In this document: piece after piece, positions 55,814 through 62,644 of the stretch
How positions within the stretch are numbered: the first letter of the stretch is position 1
Layout of the letters: each line of letters opens with the position of its first letter
Assembly: GCF_018402175.1 (NCBI RefSeq)
Contig: NZ_JAGYJK010000012.1
Span: 1-62,644, forward strand
Source: Yoonia sp.
GTDB taxonomy: Bacteria > Pseudomonadota > Alphaproteobacteria > Rhodobacterales > Rhodobacteraceae
Length of the DNA: 62,644 bases
Direction: 5' to 3'
The notes under the pieces: model-generated
The model's database searches: none
Told to the model about the DNA's origin: nothing
Seen by the model: the letters and a program-made list of their open reading frames with translations, nothing else
Position numbers and translations under genes: made by a program

Positions 55814-56356
55814 ATGATGCGCCTGATCACCCTTGCCGCCCTGATGTTACTGGCCGCCTGCACGGGCAAGCCGTCATTCGACGACCCCGCGTTAAGCGAC
55901 CGGCAGCTGAACATGGAAGAATTCTTTGACGGTGATCTGGTCGCACACGGCCAGTTTCAGGACATTCTTGGCACCGTGCGGCGCAGTTTCGTTGTGACCA
56001 TCGCGGGCGATTGGGACGGCGAACGCCTGCGGCTGGTCGAGGATTTTGTCTATGAGGACGGATCGACCGAACAGCGTATCTGGACGCTGGTCAAGACCGG
56101 CCCTGACAGCTGGCAAGGTACCGCCCCCGGCGTGATCGGCACGGCGACAGGGCTGGAACAGGGTGACAGGTTCAACTGGCGCTATGAAATCGACCTGCCG
56201 GTGCCGTCAGCGGATGGCACCACCGACACGCTGCGCGTGACCTTTGACGACTGGATGTGGCTTTTGGCCGATGACCGGTTGCTTAATCTGGCCTACGTCA
56301 AACGCTTTGGCGTCGATATTGGCACCGTCACCATTGCGTTCGAGAAGCTGGATTAA
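55814..56356 (+). CDS. DUF3833-family lipoprotein
   Basis: A 180-aa lipoprotein with signal and lipobox LLAACTGKP. The sequence [19 protein letters not shown] with [16 protein letters not shown] and [18 protein letters not shown] is characteristic of DUF3833, a calycin-like domain of unknown function found in envelope proteins. It is divergent from ttcA and converges on yidD with a 4-bp overlap. Confidence 0.9.
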   Translation: MMRLITLAALMLLAACTGKPSFDDPALSDRQLNMEEFFDGDLVAHGQFQDILGTVRRSFVVTIAGDWDGERLRLVEDFVYEDGSTEQRIWTLVKTGPDSWQGTAPGVIGTATGLEQGDRFNWRYEIDLPVPSADGTTDTLRVTFDDWMWLLADDRLLNLAYVKRFGVDIGTVTIAFEKLD

Positions 56357-56574
56357 TCCGGCACGTTGTCGATCCCGCTGCGCCCCCAGGGATGGCAGCG
56401 CAGGATGCGCCGGAATGCGAGCCATCCGCCCTTCAACGCGCCATGTTTTTCCAAGGCTTCCAGCGCATAGGCCGAACAGGTCGGATGATAACGGCAGTTG
56501 AACCCGACCCATGGCGAAAAGACCAGCCGATAGGCGCGGACAGGCAAAGACAGCAGATAGGCAAAGGGGGTCAT
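56353..56574 (-). CDS. yidD: Membrane protein insertion efficiency factor YidD
   Basis: A 73-aa amphipathic protein of the YidD family that helps YidC insert membrane proteins. Hallmarks: [20 protein letters not shown] with its Cys pair, [15 protein letters not shown] and [14 protein letters not shown]. It overlaps the rnpA stop by 4 bp (ATGA), in the conserved rpmH-rnpA-yidD order. Confidence 0.96.
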   Translation of the reverse strand: MTPFAYLLSLPVRAYRLVFSPWVGFNCRYHPTCSAYALEALEKHGALKGGWLAFRRILRCHPWGRSGIDNVPD

Positions 56575-56954
56575 ACATGCACCTTGCGCAGGGCGCGCCG
56601 CAGATCCGCGACCAGCGCGTCGAATGGCAACGATGCAGTCACATCATGCCGCCCGACCAGCACATAATCCCAGCCGTCACGGCCCTGTTCGGGCAGCACC
56701 TGCCGCGCGACTTCGCGCAGGCGGCGTTTGGCCCGGTTGCGCGCCACGGCATTACCGACCTTCTTGGAACAGGTGAAACCGACGCGCATCCCCGCCGCCT
56801 CGCCCTGCGCACGTTCGCGGGCTTGCAGGTGGATACCGGGCGTGCCCTGCCGCAACGCATGGGATGCCCGCACAAAATCTGCGCGCTTGGTCAGAACCGT
56901 CAGACAAACGCAAACCGCCGGAGCGCCCGTGTCAGGCTCAGCCGGCGGTTTCAT
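56571..56954 (-). CDS. rnpA: Ribonuclease P protein component
   Basis: Small basic protein subunit of RNase P, which matures tRNA 5' ends. From the ATG at 56954 it is 127 aa; a TTG at 56963 is an alternative. Family segments are [40 protein letters not shown] (the RNR RNA-binding motif) and [12 protein letters not shown]. Lies between rpmH and yidD on the same strand. Confidence 0.96.
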   Translation of the reverse strand: MKPPAEPDTGAPAVCVCLTVLTKRADFVRASHALRQGTPGIHLQARERAQGEAAGMRVGFTCSKKVGNAVARNRAKRRLREVARQVLPEQGRDGWDYVLVGRHDVTASLPFDALVADLRRALRKVHV

Positions 56955-56976
56955 AACGCTCAAAACGTTAAAGCGC

Positions 56977-57111
56977 TTACGCGCTCAGCTTTGCACGGCC
57001 TTTGGCGCGACGTGCATTCAGGATCTTGCGACCTGCTTTGGTCGCCATGCGCGCGCGAAAGCCGTGACGGTTCTTGCGAACCCGGTTGGATGGTTGGAAC
57101 GTACGCTTCAT
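56977..57111 (-). CDS. rpmH: 50S ribosomal protein L34
   Basis: A 44-codon gene whose product starts [20 protein letters not shown] and ends [10 protein letters not shown]: unmistakable L34, very basic. Reading frame 57111 to 56977 with stop TAA. It heads the rpmH-rnpA-yidD operon; in many bacteria this block is close to the replication origin, but no dnaA or origin elements are seen here. Confidence 0.98.
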   Translation of the reverse strand: MKRTFQPSNRVRKNRHGFRARMATKAGRKILNARRAKGRAKLSA

Positions 57112-57425
57112 CGCGTGTCCTCCGGTTGGTGGCCAAATCCTGAACGGGATTCGAAGCCGTATTACATGTCAGACCTGCTCCTTAGAGGGGGCATGGGATG
57201 CTGTCAACGCGCTTGCGGCACCAGCTTGCAACTTCGCCCAACTTTCTGGGTCATGGACTGAAACATCCGCCCGCTTTGCATCAATGCCGCGTGAGGTGAC
57301 TATCCCCGCCCGATGGAACACGCCATCAAGCGGCAGACAGGTCACGCAGTCGGCCATGGTATTGCGGGCGGCGCAATGCCCTTGCCCCGATGGCGGCCTC
57401 GTGCGGCAACAAAGGAATCTGACCC
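57112..57425. other. Intergenic region, rpmH promoter side / oxidoreductase leader
   Basis: A 314-bp gap between divergent rpmH and the FAD oxidoreductase. The stretch nearest rpmH should hold its promoter. A 62-codon minus-strand frame (57357 to 57169) is open but has no recognised similarity and no clear ribosome site. Nothing else is supported. Confidence 0.5.
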
Positions 57426-58844
57426 ATGAACCGGATCACAACGGATATCTGCATCATCGGCGCTGGCTCTGGCGGGTTGTCGGTCGCGGCGGGGGCGGTC
57501 CAGATGGGGGCACGCGTCGTGCTGATCGAAGGGCACAAGATGGGCGGCGATTGCCTGAATTATGGCTGCGTGCCATCCAAGGCGCTGATCGCTTCGGCCA
57601 AGCAGGCCTATATGATGCGGCATGGCGCGCCATACGGGATCGGCGCGGTGGACCCAACGGTCGATTACGCCGCCGCCAAGGACCATGTGGCCGACGTGAT
57701 CGCCACCATCGCGCCTGTCGATAGCGTGGAACGGTTCGAGGGCTTGGGCGTGCATGTCATTCAGGACTACGGGCGCTTCATCTCGAAAACCCAAGTGCAG
57801 GCAGGCGACACGATCATCACCGCGCGGCGTTTCGTGGTGGCGACAGGGTCCGGCCCGCTGGTCCCGCCGATCCCCGGGCTGGCGGATGTGCCCTATCACA
57901 CGAACGAGACTATCTTTGATCTGCGCGAAAAGCCCGTCCACCTGATCATCATCGGCGGCGGGCCCATCGGCATGGAACTGGCACAGGCGCACCGGCGGCT
58001 GGGCTGCGACGTGACCGTGGTTGAGGGCGCAAAAGCCTTTGGCAAGGACGACCCCGAAACCGCCGCCATCGTGCTTGATACCCTGCGCGCCGAAGGCGTG
58101 GTCATCATGGAAGAGGCGCAGGCCGAAAAGATCAGCCAGACAGACGGAAAGATCACCGTGCAGACCGCGAAAGGCGATGTCACCGGCACCCATCTGCTGA
58201 TCGCGGTGGGGCGCAAGGTGAATACCGACACCCTTGATCTGGACAAAGGCGGCATTGCCTATGACCGCAAGGGCCTCAAGGTCGGCCCGAACCTGCGATC
58301 CGTGACCAATCGGCGGGTTTATGCCGCTGGCGATGTGGCGGGCGGGCTGCAATTCACCCATGTCGCGGGTTACCACGCCAGCGTGCTGATCCGGTCGCTG
58401 TTGTTCGCGCTGCCGTCCAGACAGCGGACCGACCATATCCCATGGGCTACCTATACCGATCCCGAACTGGCGCAGGTCGGCCTGACCGAAGCACAGGCGC
58501 GAAAGAAACATGGCGCAAGGCTCGAAGTGGTGCGGTTCGATTTTCACCACAACGACCGCCTGATCGCCGAACGCAAGACCAAGGGGCTGGTCAAGGTGAT
58601 GGTTGTTCGGGGCCGCCCTGTCGGCGTGTCGATGGCGGGGCATATGGCGGGCGAATTGATCGGCCTCTGGGCCATGGCCATCGCCAACCGCATGAAAATG
58701 TCCGCCATCGCACAGACTGTTCTGCCTTATCCCACCGTAGGCGAGGTTAACAAACGCGCGGCAGGTGCCTATTTTAGCCCAAGACTTTTTCAGAACCCCA
58801 AGGTAAAGCGGGTTGTCGGTCTGGTGCAGCGCTGGTTGCCCTGA
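57426..58844 (+). CDS. FAD-dependent disulfide oxidoreductase (dihydrolipoyl dehydrogenase-like)
   Basis: A 472-aa class I pyridine nucleotide-disulfide oxidoreductase. It has the FAD motif IIGAGSGGLSVAAGAV, redox disulfide GGDCLNYGCVPSKAL, NAD motif IIGGGPIGMELAQAH and second FAD motif RVYAAGDVAGGLQFTHVAG. In true lipoamide dehydrogenases the C-terminal catalytic pair is H-P-x-x-S-E; here the place reads LPYPTVGEVNK with Tyr where His is expected, as in some mercuric-reductase-like relatives. So substrate is uncertain. The 3' half is present again at 60462-61112. Confidence 0.85.
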   Translation: MNRITTDICIIGAGSGGLSVAAGAVQMGARVVLIEGHKMGGDCLNYGCVPSKALIASAKQAYMMRHGAPYGIGAVDPTVDYAAAKDHVADVIATIAPVDSVERFEGLGVHVIQDYGRFISKTQVQAGDTIITARRFVVATGSGPLVPPIPGLADVPYHTNETIFDLREKPVHLIIIGGGPIGMELAQAHRRLGCDVTVVEGAKAFGKDDPETAAIVLDTLRAEGVVIMEEAQAEKISQTDGKITVQTAKGDVTGTHLLIAVGRKVNTDTLDLDKGGIAYDRKGLKVGPNLRSVTNRRVYAAGDVAGGLQFTHVAGYHASVLIRSLLFALPSRQRTDHIPWATYTDPELAQVGLTEAQARKKHGARLEVVRFDFHHNDRLIAERKTKGLVKVMVVRGRPVGVSMAGHMAGELIGLWAMAIANRMKMSAIAQTVLPYPTVGEVNKRAAGAYFSPRLFQNPKVKRVVGLVQRWLP

Positions 58845-60376
58845 CCTCAGCGAGGGACGATGGTCAATTCTCTTTCAGGGCGATTTCTGATCCTGACAAT
58901 CATCTTTGTGATGATCGCGGAAATCTTTATTTTCGTGCCATCCGTCGCGCGTTTCCGCGAAGATTACCTGCGCGCCCGGCTGGAACGGGCGCAGATCGCG
59001 TCACTGGCTGTCGCAGTGGACGCCATGATCAGCCCCGCATTGGAAGCAGAGCTGCTGGAAAACGCCGAAGTCTATAACGTCGTGCTGCGGCGTGACGAAA
59101 TCCGGCAATTGGCGCTGTCGTCGAAACTGCCTGCGCCGATTGCCGCGACCTATGACATGCGCGCGCCGTCGGGGTGACGCTGGTCGCGGATGCCCTGCGC
59201 ACGCTGGTCCAGAAAGAAGACCGGATCATCCGCGTGATCGGCAATCCGGTGCGCGATGGCGGCCAGCTGATCGAAATCACGATGGACGAACGCCCGATGC
59301 AAATGGCGATGCGCGACTATGGGCTCAATATCCTGATCCTGTCGGCCTTTATCTCGGTCATGACGGCTGGTCTGTTGTTTTTGTCGGTGCAGGTCCTGCT
59401 GGTACGCCCGATCAAGGGCGTCGTGGCGCATATGCAAAGCTATGCCAAGGCCCCCGAAGATGCCCGCCAGATCATCACCCCCACCGCCCGCGTGCGCGAA
59501 TTGCGCGATGCCGAAGTCGCGCTGCAAATGATGCAGACCCAACTGACCGGCGCGCTGCGGCAAAAAGAACGGCTGGCGCAGCTTGGCGGGGCTGTTGCCA
59601 AGGTCAGCCATGATCTGCGCAATATCATGACCTCGGCGCAATTGTTCACCGACCGGATCGGCGGGTCCGACGACCCGCTGGTCAAACGGATGGCGCCGAA
59701 GCTGGTGAATTCCATCACCCGCGCCGTGAACCTGTGCGAAACCACGCTGGCCTTTGGGCGGGTCGATGAACCGGCACCGGCGCTGACCCGCGTGAACCTG
59801 TCGCGCATCGTCGAGGATGTCATCGACAGCGAACGGCTGGCCGCGGGCGATTACCCTTTGTCCTTTGCCGAGGACATCCCCGCCACGATGACCCTGCGCG
59901 CGGATGGCGAACAATTGTACCGCGTGATCTTTAACCTCGTGCGCAACGCGCGTCAGGCGATCATGGCCACCGGCGCGCCCGGCGAGATCGGCCTGCACGC
60001 GGACGAAGATGAACTGGTCTGGCGGTTGACCGTGCGCGATACCGGACCGGGGATGCCCCAGAAGGCCCGCGAACACCTGTTCCAGCCGTTCCAGGGCGGC
60101 GTGCGCAAGGGTGGCGCGGGTCTGGGCCTTGTGATCGCGGCCGATCTGATCCGCGGCCATGGCGGGCGGCTGGAACTGCGGGACACCGGCGCACAGGGCA
60201 CGACCTTTGTGATCCAGCTGCCCAAAGCCGACCTTGCCCTGGCCGATGCCGCGCAATGACAAGAATTCCGTTTTGCCTCTTGCATCATCCAGCCCCTGAG
60301 TCTAAACGCACCGACACGCGGATTGGTAGCTCAGTTGGATAGAGTACTTGACTACGAATCAAGGGGTCGGGGGTTC
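58192..60376 (+). repeat. Tandem repeat unit, copy 1 (oxidoreductase 3' half + kinase + tRNA-Arg)
   Basis: About 2.19 kb that recurs in the same orientation at 60460-62644, offset 2268-2269 bp. Differences are scattered, mostly synonymous base changes in the coding parts (for example GGCCTC versus AGCATC in the oxidoreductase) while the 60 bp between kinase and tRNA are identical. One G is missing in the kinase of this copy. Confidence 0.93.
58860..60259 (+). pseudogene. Sensor histidine kinase, frameshifted copy
   Basis: Same protein as the intact 466-aa kinase at 61128 but with four G instead of five at about 59171 (GTCGGGGTG), which breaks the frame after MRAPSG (59177 stop). The second part (59174-60259) reads on in the other frame with HisKA and ATPase domains intact. 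With one G restored the length equals the second copy. There are 15 bp between the oxidoreductase stop and this start. Either truncated in reality or a lost base in sequencing. Confidence 0.85.
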
Positions 60377-60396
60377 GAATCCTCCCCAGTCCGCCA
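60320..60396 (+). tRNA. tRNA-Arg (anticodon ACG)
   Basis: A 77-nt cloverleaf: acceptor GGATTGG/CCAGTCC, D arm GCTC-AGTTGGATA-GAGT, anticodon stem-loop CTTGA-CTACGAA-TCAAG (ACG, read as ICG for CGN), T loop TTCGAAT, discriminator G, CCA encoded. It follows the kinase by 60 bp, and a second copy begins at 62589. Confidence 0.95.
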
Positions 60397-60461
60397 TTAT
60401 CCTTTGAAATCATTTGACTTTTTTTGATGGGGCGAGACTGTTACCATAACAGCTCCCCAAT

Positions 60462-61112
60462 CTGCTGATCGCGGTGGGGCGCAAGGTGAATACCGACACC
60501 CTTGATCTGGACAAAGGCGGCATTGCCTATGACCGCAAGGGCCTCAAGGTCGGCCCGAACCTGCGATCCGTGACCAATCGGCGGGTTTATGCCGCTGGCG
60601 ATGTGGCGGGCGGGCTGCAATTCACCCATGTCGCGGGTTACCACGCCAGCGTGCTGATCCGGTCGCTGTTGTTCGCGCTGCCGTCCAGACAGCGGACCGA
60701 CCATATCCCATGGGCTACCTATACCGATCCCGAACTGGCGCAGGTCGGCCTGACCGAAGCACAGGCGCGAAAGAAACATGGCGCAAGGCTCGAAGTGGTC
60801 CGGTTCGATTTCCACCACAACGACCGCCTGATCGCCGAACGCAAGACCAAGGGGCTGGTCAAGGTGATGGTGGTCAGGGGCCGCCCTGTCGGCGTGTCGA
60901 TGGCGGGGCATATGGCTGGCGAATTGATCAGCATCTGGGCCATGGCCATCGCCAACCGCATGAAAATGTCCGCCATCGCACAGACTGTTCTGCCGTATCC
61001 CACAGTCAGCGAGGTTAACAAACGCGCGGCAGGTGCCTATTTTAGCCCAAGACTTTTTCAAAACCCCAAGGTAAAGCGGGTTGTCGGTCTGGTGCAGCGC
61101 TGGTTGCCCTGA
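60462..61112 (+). pseudogene. Oxidoreductase 3' half, truncated duplicate
   Basis: 217 codons matching the C-terminal part (from LLIAVGRKVNT) of the oxidoreductase at 57426. It lacks the FAD-binding and redox-disulfide region, so cannot be active. Yet it shows only three amino-acid changes against copy 1 (two Gly to Ser, one Leu to Ile) and many silent changes, a pattern of selection on a full gene. A GTG at 60474 could start a 212-aa product, but this is unlikely to be meaningful. Confidence 0.85.
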
Positions 61113-61127
61113 CCTCAGCGAGGGACG

Positions 61128-62528
61128 ATGGTCAATTCTCTTTCAGGGCGATTTCTGATCCTGACAATCATCTTCGTGATGATCGCGGAAATCTTTATTT
61201 TCGTGCCCTCCGTCGCGCGGTTCCGTGAGGATTACCTGCGCGCCCGGCTGGAACGGGCGCAGATCGCGTCACTGGCTGTCGCAGTGGACGCCATGATCAG
61301 CCCCGCATTGGAAGCAGAGCTGCTGGAAAACGCCGAAGTCTATAACGTCGTGCTGCGGCGTGACGAAATCCGGCAATTGGCGCTGTCGTCGAAACTGCCT
61401 GCGCCGATTGCCGCGACCTATGACATGCGCGCGCCGTCGGGGGTGACGCTGGTCGCGGATGCCCTGCGCACGCTGGTCCAGAAAGAAGACCGGATCATCC
61501 GCGTGATCGGCAATCCGGTGCGCGATGGCGGCCAGCTGATCGAGATCACGATGGACGAACGCCCGATGCAAATGGCGATGCGCGACTATGGGCTCAATAT
61601 CCTGATCCTGTCGGCCTTTATCTCGGTCATGACGGCTGGTCTGTTGTTTTTGTCGGTGCAGGTCCTGCTGGTACGCCCGATCAAGGGCGTCGTGGCGCAT
61701 ATGCAAAGCTATGCCAAGGCCCCCGAGGATGCCCGCCAGATCATCACCCCAACCGCACGCGTGCGCGAATTGCGCGACGCCGAAGTCGCGCTGCAAATGA
61801 TGCAGACCCAGCTGACCGGCGCGCTGCGGCAAAAAGAACGGCTGGCGCAGCTTGGCGGGGCTGTTGCCAAGGTCAGCCATGATCTGCGCAATATCATGAC
61901 CTCGGCGCAATTGTTCACCGACCGGATCGGCGGGTCCGACGACCCTTTGGTCAAACGGATGGCGCCGAAGCTGGTGAATTCCATCACCCGCGCCGTGAAC
62001 CTGTGCGAAACCACGCTGGCCTTTGGGCGGGTCGATGAACCGGCACCGGCGCTGACCCGCGTGAACCTGTCGCGCATCGTCGAGGATGTCATCGACAGCG
62101 AACGGCTGGCCACCGGCGATTACCCTTTGTCCTTTGCCGAGGACATCCCCGCCACGATGACCCTGCGCGCGGATGGCGAACAATTGTACCGCGTGATCTT
62201 TAACCTCGTGCGCAACGCGCGTCAGGCGATCATGGCCACCGGCGCGCCCGGCGAGATCGGCCTGCACGCGGACGAAGATGAACTGGTCTGGCGGTTGACC
62301 GTGCGCGATACCGGACCGGGGATGCCCCAGAAGGCCCGCGAACACCTGTTCCAGCCGTTCCAGGGCGGCGTGCGCAAGGGTGGCGCGGGTCTGGGCCTTG
62401 TGATCGCGGCCGATCTGATCCGCGGCCATGGCGGGCGGCTGGAACTGCGGGACACCGGCGCACAGGGCACGACCTTTGTGATCCAGCTGCCCAAAGCCGA
62501 CCTTGCCCTGGCCGATGCCGCGCAATGA
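61128..62528 (+). CDS. Sensor histidine kinase (intact copy)
   Basis: A 466-aa membrane-bound kinase. First helix at about 7-27 (FLILTIIFVMIAEIFIFVP), a periplasmic sensor of about 125 residues, second helix at about 160-185 (LNILILSAFISVMTAGLLFL), then a short HAMP-like linker and coiled-coil. The phosphoacceptor His is in KVSHDLRNIMTSAQ (about 256), N box in VIFNLVRNARQAIM, G1 box DTGPGMPQ and G2 box GGAGLGLVIA. No response regulator is adjacent, so its partner lies elsewhere. The oxidoreductase gene just upstream suggests a redox link, by position only. Confidence 0.93.
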   Translation: MVNSLSGRFLILTIIFVMIAEIFIFVPSVARFREDYLRARLERAQIASLAVAVDAMISPALEAELLENAEVYNVVLRRDEIRQLALSSKLPAPIAATYDMRAPSGVTLVADALRTLVQKEDRIIRVIGNPVRDGGQLIEITMDERPMQMAMRDYGLNILILSAFISVMTAGLLFLSVQVLLVRPIKGVVAHMQSYAKAPEDARQIITPTARVRELRDAEVALQMMQTQLTGALRQKERLAQLGGAVAKVSHDLRNIMTSAQLFTDRIGGSDDPLVKRMAPKLVNSITRAVNLCETTLAFGRVDEPAPALTRVNLSRIVEDVIDSERLATGDYPLSFAEDIPATMTLRADGEQLYRVIFNLVRNARQAIMATGAPGEIGLHADEDELVWRLTVRDTGPGMPQKAREHLFQPFQGGVRKGGAGLGLVIAADLIRGHGGRLELRDTGAQGTTFVIQLPKADLALADAAQ

Positions 62529-62588
62529 CAAGAATTCCGTTTTGCCTCTTGCATCATCCAGCCCCTGAGTCTAAACGCACCGACACGC

Positions 62589-62644
62589 GGATTGGTAGCT
62601 CAGTTGGATAGAGTACTTGACTACGAATCAAGGGGTCGGGGTTC
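62589..62644 (+). tRNA. tRNA-Arg (ACG), second copy, incomplete at window edge
   Basis: First 56 nt of the same tRNA as 60320-60396: acceptor, D arm and anticodon arm identical, then tcGGGGttc with four G where copy 1 has five, and the window ends inside the T arm. The missing G would alter the T stem, unless it is an edge error. Confidence 0.8.

Larger units (their letters stand above)
60460..62644 (+). repeat. Tandem repeat unit, copy 2, cut by the window edge
   Basis: Begins with the shared ATCTGCTGATCGCGG inside the oxidoreductase gene, after a 63-bp unique spacer (60397-60459), and continues in step with copy 1 to the window end inside the tRNA. In this copy the kinase is intact, the oxidoreductase lacks its first half, and the tRNA has one G fewer in the run before the T loop. 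Confidence 0.93.

Noticed and set aside
57169..57357. 62-codon minus-strand frame between rpmH and the oxidoreductase
   Set aside because: No recognised similarity or convincing ribosome site; it lies in the expected rpmH promoter region.
60397..62588. Integrated element between two tRNA-Arg copies
   Set aside because: No integrase or foreign genes between the tRNAs; the content is a duplicate of the upstream chromosomal genes, so tandem duplication or assembly artefact fits better.

Overview
The window reads as a chromosomal segment of a GC-rich alphaproteobacterium, most likely Rhodobacteraceae (Roseobacter group). The signs are the gene content (MocR-type TauR beside tpa/xsc, SoeABC, an NDUFS4-like complex I accessory protein, the rpmH-rnpA-yidD block), tightly packed ATGA-overlapping operons, and long non-coding antisense reading frames typical of high GC. 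The species cannot be fixed from the sequence alone.

Layout. (1) 1-4434: hexuronate catabolism, with TRAP transporter genes and uxaC on the minus strand, divergent from a GntR/FCD regulator and kdgK. (2) 4435-5818: a 1.3-kb stretch with no recognisable gene, lying against the 3' end of a tRNA-Arg(TCT). (3) 5872-11209: housekeeping genes (NDUFS4-like protein, M29 aminopeptidase, uvrB, small secreted protein, PNPOx-like protein, membrane-anchored NYN nuclease). (4) 11255-26255: a coherent taurine-to-sulfate module: tauABC import, tpa (taurine to sulfoacetaldehyde), tauR, xsc (sulfoacetaldehyde to acetyl phosphate plus sulfite), a TauE/SafE anion exporter, ackA (acetyl phosphate to acetate plus ATP) and soeABC (sulfite to sulfate, electrons to quinone). 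TauR-like direct repeats, several at exactly 23-bp spacing, lie upstream of tpa, tauR and xsc. A 37-codon single-TM protein sits between soeA and soeB, and soeC is frameshifted at a C6 run. (5) 26325-40907: ilvA, then an IclR-controlled galactoside locus: ABC transporter, alpha-galactosidase (GH36), SDR dehydrogenase, dgoK, dgoA, SMP-30 lactonase, beta-galactosidase (GH42) and a frameshifted galM. This is the De Ley-Doudoroff route, but no galactonate dehydratase is present. (6) 40964-48726: mnmH (tRNA 2-selenouridine synthase) converging on a flavoprotein-SelD fusion, which ends a minus-strand operon with an AttH-like lipocalin and its ABC exporter. (7) 48854-57111: a twice-frameshifted thiolase, yaaA, hspQ, a lytic transglycosylase lipoprotein, lolA, nagA-nagK, ttcA, a DUF3833 lipoprotein, yidD-rnpA-rpmH. 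(8) 57426-62644: an FAD disulfide oxidoreductase, a histidine kinase and tRNA-Arg(ACG). About 2.27 kb of this is repeated in direct tandem, slightly diverged, up to the window edge.

The most interesting unit is the taurine/sulfite block: regulation by spaced repeats, an apparently unnamed small membrane protein in the sulfite dehydrogenase operon, acetate kinase where phosphotransacetylase is usual, and a TauC permease carrying an extra periplasmic beta-rich domain.

Caution: four genes (soeC, galM, the thiolase, the first kinase copy) carry single-base indels that restore normal family length when corrected, and the end repeat looks like two slightly different haplotypes. Sequencing or assembly error is a serious alternative to real gene decay.
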